The notes under the pieces were generated by a model, which did not search any database, was not told the DNA's origin, and was given only the letters and a program-made list of their open reading frames with translations. Positions 54,895 to 64,000 of a DNA stretch of 64,000 bases are shown here, piece after piece; position 1 is the first letter of the stretch; each line of letters starts with the position of its first letter. The position numbers were made by a program, and so were the translations under genes. Where the stretch lies: NCBI GenBank assembly GCA_028641055.1, contig CM054058.1, positions 496,081,419 through 496,145,418 of the forward strand, given 5' to 3'. Source of the DNA: Alopecurus myosuroides. Lineage: Eukaryota; Streptophyta; Magnoliopsida; Poales; Poaceae.

Positions 54895-57800
54895 GGTATG
54901 CAACTGAATACCCAAAAAAATTGGCAGACGTTTCAAGTTGTATGATACATCCATCAATTTCTTGTTTAATCTATTTACACTCATCTACAAAGTAGTACAA
55001 GCATATAGCGTCGTAGTTGGCTGGTATAGCTGAATCAATATCAACTGGCTATATGTGAACGAACCCCCATTCTTGCACTTCTTTTCTACAGTTTGTGGTA
55101 AGTTTTTTAATCTTGAATACCCATTAAGAAACTCTAGGCCCGATCCTAGTCCAGGGCCTCCCTCCGGGTATCCTCCGGACTCCGTGTACCTAACGACTTT
55201 CTAAGACTCTGGGATTTCGTTTCGTCCGATTCCGAGAATATTTCCAGAACAAATTTTCTGAAACCAAAAACAACAGAAACCATGAACCGGCTCTGTGGCA
55301 TCTTGTCAATAGGTTAGTCCTAGAAAATCCATAAAAATGACAGAAAGTGTATAAGAAACATGTAGCATAAAGCTTGAAAACAACATGAAACATCAGAAAA
55401 TATGGATACGTTTGAGACGATAAAAACAAATAATTGTCAAGGTGACATGCTACCAGCATAAAATTGATAATCATAATGTAAAGTATGTAAACTAAGATCA
55501 AATGAATAAATGTTGTGGTTTATAGTTGATATAGAGTAATGTATAAACCATTAGGAAAAACAAAGTAAAACTTTTTAACAAATCAATACTAAAAATAATC
55601 AATTGTGAAAAGTATATTAAAGATGATTTAAGCTTAAGAACAACAATATAATCGTCCCGATCATCCAACTCTCACAACAACTCCTGTTAGGATCAAGTCA
55701 AGTGACAACAATATGCACGTGGAAAAATTATCAAACTATTTGGGCCCTCAAAACAAGTAAGCGTTCTGTATTGGTTCCTGGCACCAGGATGTTAAGGTTT
55801 AAAGAACATTATGGGGGGGTTGGAAGGTCAATGGAAGAAAGTATCACACAGCTGAAAGTGATCATTAGACAAGATGAAGTCTTATAATCGAAGCTATGCA
55901 AGGAGTAGTGATTGCCACACAACAGATGCACATAGAGCTATAAGTGTATGAAAGCTCTCTAAAGGAACTAGTGGGGGTGCATCCAACTTGCTTGCTCACG
56001 AAGACCTAGAGCACTTTTGAGGAGGCTAATCATTGGAATATACAAGCCAAGTTCTATAATGTAAGTTCCCCATATAGTTATGCAAGTCATAAAATGAAAA
56101 CTCTCTCCAAACTGAAGTATTGGTGCTAAATAAGCACAAGTGTGGAATAAATGATAGTAGTGCTGCCCCTCTCTCTTTATTATCCCTCTTCGGTCCTCAT
56201 TTTTTCTTTCCTTTTGGGTTTTTTCTCTTTTTTTTCTTTTTTATATATACCTCACTGGTAGGGGCAACACTCTATTTTACAATGAATCATCACACTTTTA
56301 CTACTCGTAATTGAAACTTAAATATCTCTGATATATAAAACTAAATGCCCGAGCTAGTGTAGCAGTATGCAAAGTAATATTGGGACATGTAACAAGTAAC
56401 ATAATGATGATGGATATTGTATGGAAATATATCTCGGAATGGCTATGTACATGCCATGATAGGTAGGTATGGTGGTTGTTTTGAGGAAGATATTTGGGCT
56501 TATGTGTAGGAGAACAAAGTCCTCCCACCGGGTTTGGATGCATTGGCGAAGTTTTCACAAACTCTAAATGTGAGAATGAGCAATGCACAGTACCGAAGAG
56601 GCTAGCAAAAATGGATGGTAGAAGTGCCAGAAAACAGTAACTTAGAACTCACAAGTTAAAAGATTCCATCTAGAAATTAGGTTATACAAGGCATAATGAA
56701 ATCACTCCAAGAGGGTCTGTGGCAGTGACAAGTCATTGTTGGCTACCACGACCGCAACGCGTCACAAAAAGCCATTATGATTGTTATCCGCGGAGGAAGT
56801 CATACACCATTATACTATCAACTGGTTTTTCGAGTGTGGCACAGGTTCAAGCTTTTAGACCAACCATTAATTGTTTTTACTTTACTAGACCAGCAGGTTT
56901 ACACCGAGCATATTAATATCTCAAAACAACAACACATAATCAAGTGAAACAGGTTTAATGACCTACTAGAGCATGCAAGTTTTTTCAACATACCATCTAC
57001 CACATGTAGCGTTTTCTATTTCCATCAAACACCAAACAACCAAAAATCTCCATCTAATATAGAAATGAAACAAGATAGTACTAAAATAACTCTAATAAAA
57101 CTAACAGCTCTGAATAAGAGTTGCATGAAAAGCAAGAGCTAAAAGGATTTGCAGCAGCTAGAAGAAAAACAACGAATCCGAGCAAGTATTCATATGAAAA
57201 AGAGAGCGTGTGTCTCTCCAACACAAGAATGTTGGGTCCCAACTATGTTTATTGCAGCAAGGAAAACGAAACAAAAAACAAAAAGACGGTCCAAGTAAAG
57301 TGCATAAGATGTGACCGAATAAAAATATAGTTTCACTAGAAGTGATCTGATAAATTGTTGATGAAGAAGGGAATGCCATGGGCATCCCCAAGCTTAGACG
57401 CTTGAGTCTTCTTGGAATTTTCTGGGATGAACCACGGGGCATCCCCAAGCTTTGTATTTTCACTCTTCTTGATCACACTATATCACCCTCTTCTGTTGAC
57501 CCTTGAAAACTTCCTTCACACCAAACTCAACGTAAATCTCATTAGAGGGTTAGTGCACAAAATCACATGTTCTCCTTGGACACAAGCATTATTAATACTT
57601 TTGAAACATTAGCTATAGCTACTGGTGTTTTTATGGAGTAAAGAAATCCACTCAACATAGTAAAAGAGATAGTGCAAGTATAAAAGGCAGAATTTGTCAA
57701 AATCAGAATAGTTTATAAATAAGAACTTTTTTGGGGCACTTAAGTTGCTCAAATCGAAAAACATCAAACTAGAAAAAAATTCGGAAATAGCTGAGGATTA

Positions 57801-58405
57801 AGCAAAAAACATTTCAGGTCATTCTGTTCTTTCTAAAATTTATATGATTTTAAACAGTTGACAACAGAAATTTGTTTCCTGCGCAGAAATCCAAATCTTA
57901 CTTCAACTTTCACTAGAAACTTTACTTGGCAGAAAAAATGCGAGAAAATAAATATACAAAGGAGTTGATACATAAGTAAACAATACCTTGACTCAAAGAA
58001 ACATAAGAAAACATTGCAAATATAAAACATGGGTTATCTCCCAAGAAGTGCTTTTCTTTCAAGCCCTTTTAGCTAGGCATGATAATTCTTATGATGCTCA
58101 CATAAGGATAAGAGTTGAAAAATTAAAGAGAGCATCAGGAAGCATATATAAAACATGTTTATACTAACACTCTTCCTATGCATAGGAGTATTGTAAGAAA
58201 ACAAATCAATGGAGCACAAAGCTAGCATAGGAAGGCAAAAGAAGTGAACTTCAAAACTTTTAACAGAAGGAGAGGAGACTTAATATTATTGACATATATG
58301 AAACCGTGTATTCCTCTTTCATAATGATCAGAGGGTCTTATAGAAACCATAATATAGAAGCAACACAGGATAAAGTTTAAAATTTTCATCATAAAGAGAG
58401 GAAAT

Positions 58406-58760
58406 TTAATAACATGAAGATTTCCATAACCATATTTTCTCTCTCAAAATAATTCTCAGTAGCATCATGAATAAACTCAACAATATAGCTATCACATAAA
58501 GCATTTTATCATGATCAAGCATAAAATTATTATCATAACTCTCCAAATAAGTAAAGTCATTCTCATTAGTAATAGTGGGAGTAAAACTATCATATCCAGC
58601 ATTGCAAGCATCATAAATTGGAGGAATAGTATAATCACAATGAACTTTGTCCTCAACAGTAGATGGACTGAAAATAGCATCATTGTAATCATCATATATA
58701 GGAGGCATATCATAATCACAATAAAATTTATCCTCAATAATAGGTGGAACTAGAATACCA
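58406..58760 (-). pseudogene. Athila-5 polyprotein remnant
   Basis: This short frame begins MPPIYDDYNDAIFSPSTVE and repeats the motif (IPPIYDACNAGYDSFTP), then LESYDNNFMLDHDKM. Such Asp/Tyr-rich PPIYDDYND repeats occur in the gag-pol linker of grass Athila-type elements as I know them. It is only about 100 codons and is flanked by stops. Repeats of ATTTATCCTCAA-type sequence suggest slippage. No catalytic motif is present. Confidence 0.55.
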
Positions 58761-59149
58761 AAATCATTATAATTATCATTGTTGGAAGCAAAGTATCATC
58801 AAAGAAAATTTCCTCCTCAAAACTTGGGGGACTAAAAATATCATAGTCATCAAAACTAGCCTTCCCCAAGCTTAGACTTTTCCATAGCATTAGCAATAAT
58901 GGTGTTCAAAGAATTCATTCTAATAACATTGCTACTAGCATGCAAAAAAGTTTCATACGTTTTTTAATTTTCTCTTCAAACACTTCATGTCCTAACTCAA
59001 TATTAAAAATTATAAAGCTCTCTCATATTTTTGTTGTTTTCCATTTAGTCTAACTAGTGAAAATAAAAACAAGAAATAAAAAGATATAATAGCATAATCT
59101 AAAGGAAATAACTTCGAGCACTCACAGAGGATGTGAGTACCTTTTACCT

Positions 59150-59176
59150 TACCTCTCAAGCAACGGCGCTAGAAAA
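59150..59176 (-). other. Primer-binding site of Athila-5
   Basis: Read on the - strand, just inside the LTR, the sequence TAGCGCCGTTGCTTGAGAGG is close to the TGGCGCCGTTGCC-type site of Athila elements (tRNA-Asp primer in that group). It fixes the element's orientation as - strand. Confidence 0.75.
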
Positions 59177-59181
59177 GAGCT

Positions 59182-60093
59182 TGATGTCTACGCACACTTC
59201 TATTCTTGTAGACAATATTGGGCCTCCAAGTGCAGAGGTTTCTAGAACAACAGCAAGTTTCCCTTAAGTGGATCACCCAAGATTTATCGAACTCTGGGAG
59301 GAAGAGGTCAAGTATATCCCTCTCAAGCAACCCTTTAATTACGATACAAGAAGTTTCTTGTGTCCCCAACACACCTAATACAATTGTCAGTTGTATATGT
59401 GCACTAGTTTGGCGAAGAGGGAGTGAAATACAAGTAATATGGATGATTATAAGTGATAATAGCATATGAAATAAAGATGAAAGCAATCAAACATGTAGCA
59501 GAACTGACTGTAAACAGTGTTTCAATGCTTAGAAACAAGTCCTAGGTATCATACTTTCACTAGTGAACAATCTCAACAATAATAACATAAATGAATGCAT
59601 AAATAGCATATCTTCACTACGCTACTCCGAACCACTCTCCGATCGAATAACAAACACCAATCATTGCGTAGGGCTATAAAAGCACTCCTTAGAGTTTGCA
59701 TTTCCCATCCAGGTAACCCACATGCTATCACCATGAGACCTAGATGGTTCCAAACAAACACCACAATTTCATAGGGTCATCCAACACACACAAAAAATCA
59801 TGCAAAACCACACGATGCACACACTGTCACATTTACACCGTGATCAAAGTGTCTACGGAGATCTCATAACAAAACCACTTGAGTAGCATAATAGATGAGG
59901 AGTAACATCTACTTATTCAACTAGATTACGAAGCTCATGATCACATAAAGATCACACCATGGGAGAGATAGATGAAACACATAGCTACCGATAGAGCCCT
60001 CAGCCCCGAGGGAGAACTACTCCCTCCTCCTCATGGGAGTCAGCAACGGCGATGGAGATCGCGGTGGAGTCGATGGAGACAACTTCGGGGGCA
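59182..60093 (-). repeat. Athila-5 5' LTR, truncated by Athila-6
   Basis: This begins TGATGTCTACGCACACTTCT and aligns with 30359-31075. At 60094 another LTR begins, so the outer part of this LTR is hidden or lost beyond the insertion. Confidence 0.85.
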
Positions 60094-61577
60094 TGATGAC
60101 CCACAAGTATAGGGGTGTATCGTAGTACTTTCGATAAATAAGAGTGCCAAACCCAACGAGGAGCAGAAGATGTTGACAAGCAGGTTGGATAGAGATTTCA
60201 CTGTAAACACTAGCAAACGGGTTTTTGGTGGTTTTTGATATAGCAGATAAATAAAGTGCGAGTAAATAGAAGACAATAAATAATATTGCAGCGAGTGGCC
60301 CAATCCTTTTGAGAGCAAAGGACAAGCCGTTTGTTCTACTTATAATTACCAGGCGTTCTCGAGGACACATGGGAATTTCGTCAAGTGATTTCGCTTCATA
60401 TCGCTGATTAATATTTATGGGTTCGGTAAGTGTTGTGTGGGTGAACATGTGCTAATACACCGCCCAACTAGTACTAATACATACTTGTGATTATACCCCT
60501 CGCAAGCATCTGCAAATACAAGAAAATAATTAAGATAAATCTAACCATAGCCTTAAAACTCCGGGACCCAACACTCCCTCGTCCATTGGTTTCCTAACGG
60601 AGGTTTAGGTTTCTGTCACTTTGGCAACCCCACAATTAGTAGCCAAATACACAATCCATCCTCCTAGGACCATAAAGGTGAAGTATCATGTAGTCGACGT
60701 TCACATGACACCACCAGAAGTATAGCAACACAACTTAAATACCGAACCGAGATATATTACTTCAACATAACTTCACTACGAACATCATGACCTCCACCAT
60801 GTTCTCAAGAACTAAATGAACTACTCACGAGACTTCATATGGATCATAATCAGAGGCGATATAATGGATGATAACAATCTGGTCATAATGTGTAAACACC
60901 GGTAAATCTCACAAGCATCAACTACTAACAAGTAATCCACACCAGGAGAGAGATCTAATGAAGAGCAACGATAAAGACCCCTAATTGTTACAGCGAGATG
61001 AAGGTGGACGGTGATGGTGATGGTGCTGGTGATGAGGATGATGAGGATGATCTTGATGAATCCCAGAGTGATGACGGTGATGATGGCGACGATTTCCCCG
61101 ACAGATTTCACCCTGCCGGAGAGATTTTCTATCTCTGTTGTTTTCCGCCCCTGAGACGGCAGCGGAATAATTCTTCGACGTTGTTCTGGGGCTTAAGGTT
61201 CCCTCGGGGTCAACTACGCGAAAGGGGGCACATAGGAGTGGTCCAGGGGGGCAGACCACCCCCAGGCGCGGCCAGGGGCGCCGCCTGGTGGTGTGGGCCC
61301 CAGGTGGCCCTCCTCCGGGTGCCCTCCTCGGCTCACTTCCTCCTCGAAACTTCTAAGACTCCTCCGGTCTCCCTCCTCTTCTTCTGATCTTCTGAAATAG
61401 GGTATCTCGACGGTGCTTTTTCCATCAGATTTCTGGTTCCGGTGTTTCTTCTCCCATAATTATTAAGCATGCAAAATAAGATGAAATAACATAAGTAATG
61501 TATCATAACATGAAATATTTTATCGATGAATAACAGAAAATAACGATATAAAATAGTGATGCAAAATGGACGTATCA
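60094..61577 (-). repeat. Athila-6 3' LTR
   Basis: This 1,484 bp LTR has TG...CA ends. It contains a GAT-rich trinucleotide stretch (61005-61095) and the GC-rich block CCAGGCGCGGCCAGGGGCGCC near 61262 shared in kind with 31250 and 63910. No coding content is supported. Confidence 0.8.
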
Positions 61578-63493
61578 ACTCCCCCCAAGCTTAGACCGCG
61601 CTTGTCCCCAAGCAAAACTGAACTCACTAAACACGACCACAGGTTTATGGAGTGAGGTGTCGATAAATAAAATACAGACAAGAAGCACCACCTCTATCAG
61701 TACACTAGTCATTCTGGCAAGTAGCTCATCATATAATTCAACTTGGAACAAAGTAAATGGAGTCACAATAAGGGTGCAAAAAGGAAATCAAAATTGGTGA
61801 ACGCAAACTTTGTTCTTGGTGAGAGAACAATTAATAATGTACTCATATTTCAATCAGAGTCTTTACATTGGAGCTTTATATTCGCAAAGTTTAACATGCT
61901 CAGGCATAAATTTTTTTTTTGCAATCATTGATAACTTTCAAAGTGGTATTCAAACAGATAAAATACTTGTGCTAAACAAGGAAGAATAAGGAATATGATT
62001 GATTAAATCAACATATAGATGGATGAGTCACAACAACTCAAATGCTTGCTTAAGACAAAAAGAAATAGGTTTACTGACTCAACATAAAAGTAAAAGATAG
62101 GCCCTTCGCAGAGGGAAGCATGGATCGCTCATGTGATAGAGCTTTTATTTTAATAAACAGAGGTATAAAGTGTTTGAGACTCCTCCCATCCATCTTACAC
62201 AAACCACGGCTAGCCGAAATCTCGGGTGCCTGCCAACAATCACATACCATCGAGGAGTGTCTAATTTTGAGAAGTGTGTATGTCTATGTGAACGAATGGC
62301 AAACAGAAAATACAGTACGTCACAAGCCAACTATACTTCACAAGAGCGGCTCCCATTGAGGACACAACTGGTGTAGGAGGTCATCTCTCTTTCTCTTTTG
62401 CTTACACAATTATGCTTTGACTGATAAATCAGGGGAACAAATAGTGAAGAGAATTTGTATTATTATTTGGGGCTGGGCACCCCGCTGCCATCTCTTCTAG
62501 CATTTGGATAAGCGGATGAAGCCACTAGTCCAGTTGTGTAAAGTCCAATCAACAAGTGAGATAAAGATTCTCTATTTGCTTCCTCATGAGCTAAAACAGG
62601 AACACAAAACAATAATAATTTTGAAGGTTTTAAAGGTAGCACACAAGCAATTTACTTGGAGTGGCAGTTAAATACCACATATAGGTAGGTATGGTGGACA
62701 CAAATGGCATGGTTTTGGGTTCAAGGTTCGGATGCAGGAGAAGCATTCCCTCTCCGTACAGGTTTTTGGCTAGCAAGGTTGGGTGGCAAGCATAAGGGTT
62801 GAGGAAAAACAAACAACCATATATATGATAAAACCAATCATGCAATCTTCCTTGAGAAGTACAAACAATCTTACTTGAGAATACTAAGCTTATGGGCTAG
62901 AAAGAAAGAAAGATCATGGAACAATATTTCTACATGAAAACTCCCTCTTTTCTTCTGAAGTCTCAAAGTATTGTTGTTACTGACCAATGCTAAGTTTGCC
63001 AAAACCAACTAGATTAACTTGATGCTCCAATATTGATACCAATACTAATAACAATATCAACTAAATAACATAAATTGCAAGCTAAAATAAAGTGTACAAG
63101 ATGATGAAGCTTCTCATTAATATTTCATTACGACAACTCAAACCAAAGGATACAACGATAACCAACTAAAGAGTGATACTTCCATACTACAAACCATACT
63201 ATATGATATTTCCTCTACTCATGATTTGAATCTACTAAAAAGGTAAAAAGGTGAAAGATAGAAGTGTGATACCGCGGCACTCCCCCAAGCTTGGAACAAG
63301 CCAAGGGTATGCCGGTACTCATGATGAATTAATTGTTCGGTGGTGGTGGTGAGTCCTTCTCAAGGAGATTATGAATTGATTTCTTCAAGTCTTCCATTGC
63401 AAACATAAGCATACGCATCACCTCCGTGTTGAGCTCAATATGGTTTGCGTGCTTGTTAGACGGGTGAATCCCAGCCATACAGATCTTTCTTCT
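61578..63493. other. Athila-6 3' non-coding region
   Basis: About 1.9 kb of AT-rich internal sequence without an open frame I can support. It carries the family blocks named for the element. Confidence 0.6.
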
Positions 63494-63733
63494 TCACTTG
63501 CTTGGTTCGAGAGCTAAACAGTGACGTGGGGCCTTCTCTCCAGTGCTCATCCTTGTTGTTTGCTTGAAAGGTTTTGCAACCACTCCAATGCTTGTGATGG
63601 TGACGCGTGGACGCACTCGTGATTCTTCTTCTACATCTCCTTCAATCCCACTATCAACTTCCTCCTTCGGCTTCCGGTCTTGGAGATCATCTTCCTTCGG
63701 GACATTCCCTTTGTTGTTGTTGGTGGCGACCAT
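63494..63733 (-). CDS. Unrecognised 79-codon ORF in Athila-6
   Basis: This short ORF runs from ATG at 63733 to a stop at 63494. The protein is hydrophilic and acidic in the middle: MVATNNNKGNVPKEDD, then KEEVDSGIEGDVEEES and TITSIGVVAKPFKQTTRMST. I do not recognise a domain, signal peptide or membrane segment. A TATA box stands 96 bp upstream on the same strand, with a short leader, so it looks like a small transcription unit within the 3' region of the retrotransposon. It could be a remnant of an accessory or envelope-position gene, or a chance frame. The low stop density and the promoter favour a real unit. Confidence 0.45.
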   Translation of the reverse strand: MVATNNNKGNVPKEDDLQDRKPKEEVDSGIEGDVEEESRVRPRVTITSIGVVAKPFKQTTRMSTGEKAPRHCLALEPSK

Positions 63734-63828
63734 GGTGCTTCTAAAACTGAAAACAGATCCTGGCAAAACCATCTCGAAACAGAAACACGACGAGAAAACG
63801 ATATACAAACCTCGGGGGGTCCAGGGGG

Positions 63829-63835
63829 TTATATA
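63829..63835 (-). promoter_or_regulatory. TATA box upstream of the Athila-6 ORF
   Basis: On the - strand TATATAA in TTTTCTATATAACCCCC precedes the ATG at 63733 by about 96 bp. The upstream 150 bp (63840-64000) are GC-rich with CAGGCGCGGCCA-type blocks. Confidence 0.5.
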
Positions 63836-64000
63836 GAAAAAATATACGTAACGAAACGAAAGTCCAGGTCAAAAACGAGTCGGAGAGGGGGTCCGGGGCG
63901 CCCAAACCATAGCCAGGCGCGGCCAAGGGTGGGCCCGCGCCCAGGCATGGTATGGTGTCCCCGGGCACCGTCTCTAACTCCTCTCCTGCCCGATATTTTC

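Larger units (their letters stand above)
54895..59181 (-). mobile_element. Athila-5 LTR remainder and internal region (deleted)
   Basis: After the second copy of ggtat, the interrupted LTR resumes (54900 to about 55420; CTCCCTCCGGGTATCCTCCGG and GGGATTTCGTTTCGTCCGAT blocks). The internal region follows: non-coding 3' region with CCCCAAGCTTAGACGCTTGA (57388) and GGTTATCTCCCAAGAAGTGC (58033) blocks known from Sabrina/Athila-type elements of Triticeae, then a short coding remnant (58400-58800) and the primer-binding site (about 59150-59176). Nearly all gag and pol are gone, so this is a non-autonomous or decayed copy. No other gene is seen. Confidence 0.72.
60094..64000 (-). mobile_element. Athila-6: 3' LTR and 3' internal region, open at right edge
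   Basis: The LTR spans 60094-61577 (TGATGACCCACAAG to GGACGTATCA, 1,484 bp). The polypurine tract read on the - strand (AAGCTTGGGGGGAGT) adjoins at 61578, so this is the 3' LTR of a - strand element whose body lies to the right. The body here is the long 3' non-coding region with blocks such as GGTAGGTATGGTGGACACAA (62681) and CTCCCCCAAGCTTGGAACAA (63281), typical of Athila-type elements. Gag and pol would lie beyond the window. Confidence 0.8.

Noticed and set aside
60017..60448. A 143-codon - strand frame with hydrophobic stretches
   Set aside because: It spans the border between two different LTRs, so it is a chance fusion frame.
61005..61387. A 129-codon + strand frame with an Asp-rich start
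   Set aside because: The Asp run is the GAT microsatellite of the Athila LTR and the rest is GC-rich LTR sequence.

Overview
The window is a gene-poor, transposon-packed stretch of a grass nuclear genome. The element families (Tat-type Ty3/gypsy elements with an antisense accessory gene, Athila-type Ty3/gypsy elements with 1.5 kb LTRs starting TGATG, a TNP2-type CACTA element, an L1-type LINE, Stowaway, MULE and hAT miniatures) and a coiled-coil NLR remnant suggest Poaceae, most likely Pooideae (wheat, barley, oat or ryegrass relatives). This is pattern recognition from the sequence; no database was searched. I see no intact host gene. The only host-like coding DNA is a degraded NLR leucine-rich-repeat fragment and an exonuclease gene fragment captured by a CACTA element.

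Layout. (1) 1-15118: a LINE on the + strand, open at the left edge, with its poly(A) tail at 15110-15118. A 9.85 kb Tat-type element (Tat-1, 2351-12200, target duplication ccttg) and a 2.0 kb CACTA element (13025-15051, duplication tac) split it into three parts. (2) 15119-16700: non-coding DNA with simple repeats and a Stowaway end. (3) 16701-26678: a nearly complete Tat-type element on the - strand (Tat-3, duplication accac) with a 474 bp hAT miniature in its gag (duplication gtaccggc). (4) 26679-30358: an NLR pseudogene split by a 305 bp Mutator-type miniature, then the tail of a MULE transposase and, on the other strand, a Ulp1-like (C48) protease pseudogene. (5) 30359-60093: an Athila-type element on the - strand. 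One of its LTRs contains a second copy of the Tat-1 family (Tat-2, 31333-54894, duplication ggtat), and Tat-2 contains an 11.4 kb CACTA element (39579-50938, duplication caa). (6) 60094-64000: the 3' LTR and 3' internal part of a further Athila-type element that cuts off the previous one and runs out of the window.

How the genes relate. Tat-1 and Tat-2 carry gag, protease and reverse transcriptase in one direction and, between pol and the 3' LTR, a six-exon gene in the opposite direction with its own TATA box. Tat-1 has lost RNase H and integrase and would depend on a relative for integration. Both copies share an in-frame amber codon between protease and reverse transcriptase. The large CACTA element carries a TNP2-type transposase, a second multi-exon gene (TnpA/Transposase_24-like with a C48-like tail) and a small protein with an RNase H1 N-terminal (viroplasmin-like) fold signature and a C-terminal membrane segment. 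The leaders of its two large genes share a hairpin whose stems covary. By eye-counted LTR differences, Tat-1 is youngest (about 1.6 %), then Tat-3 (about 3 %), then Tat-2 (about 6 %).
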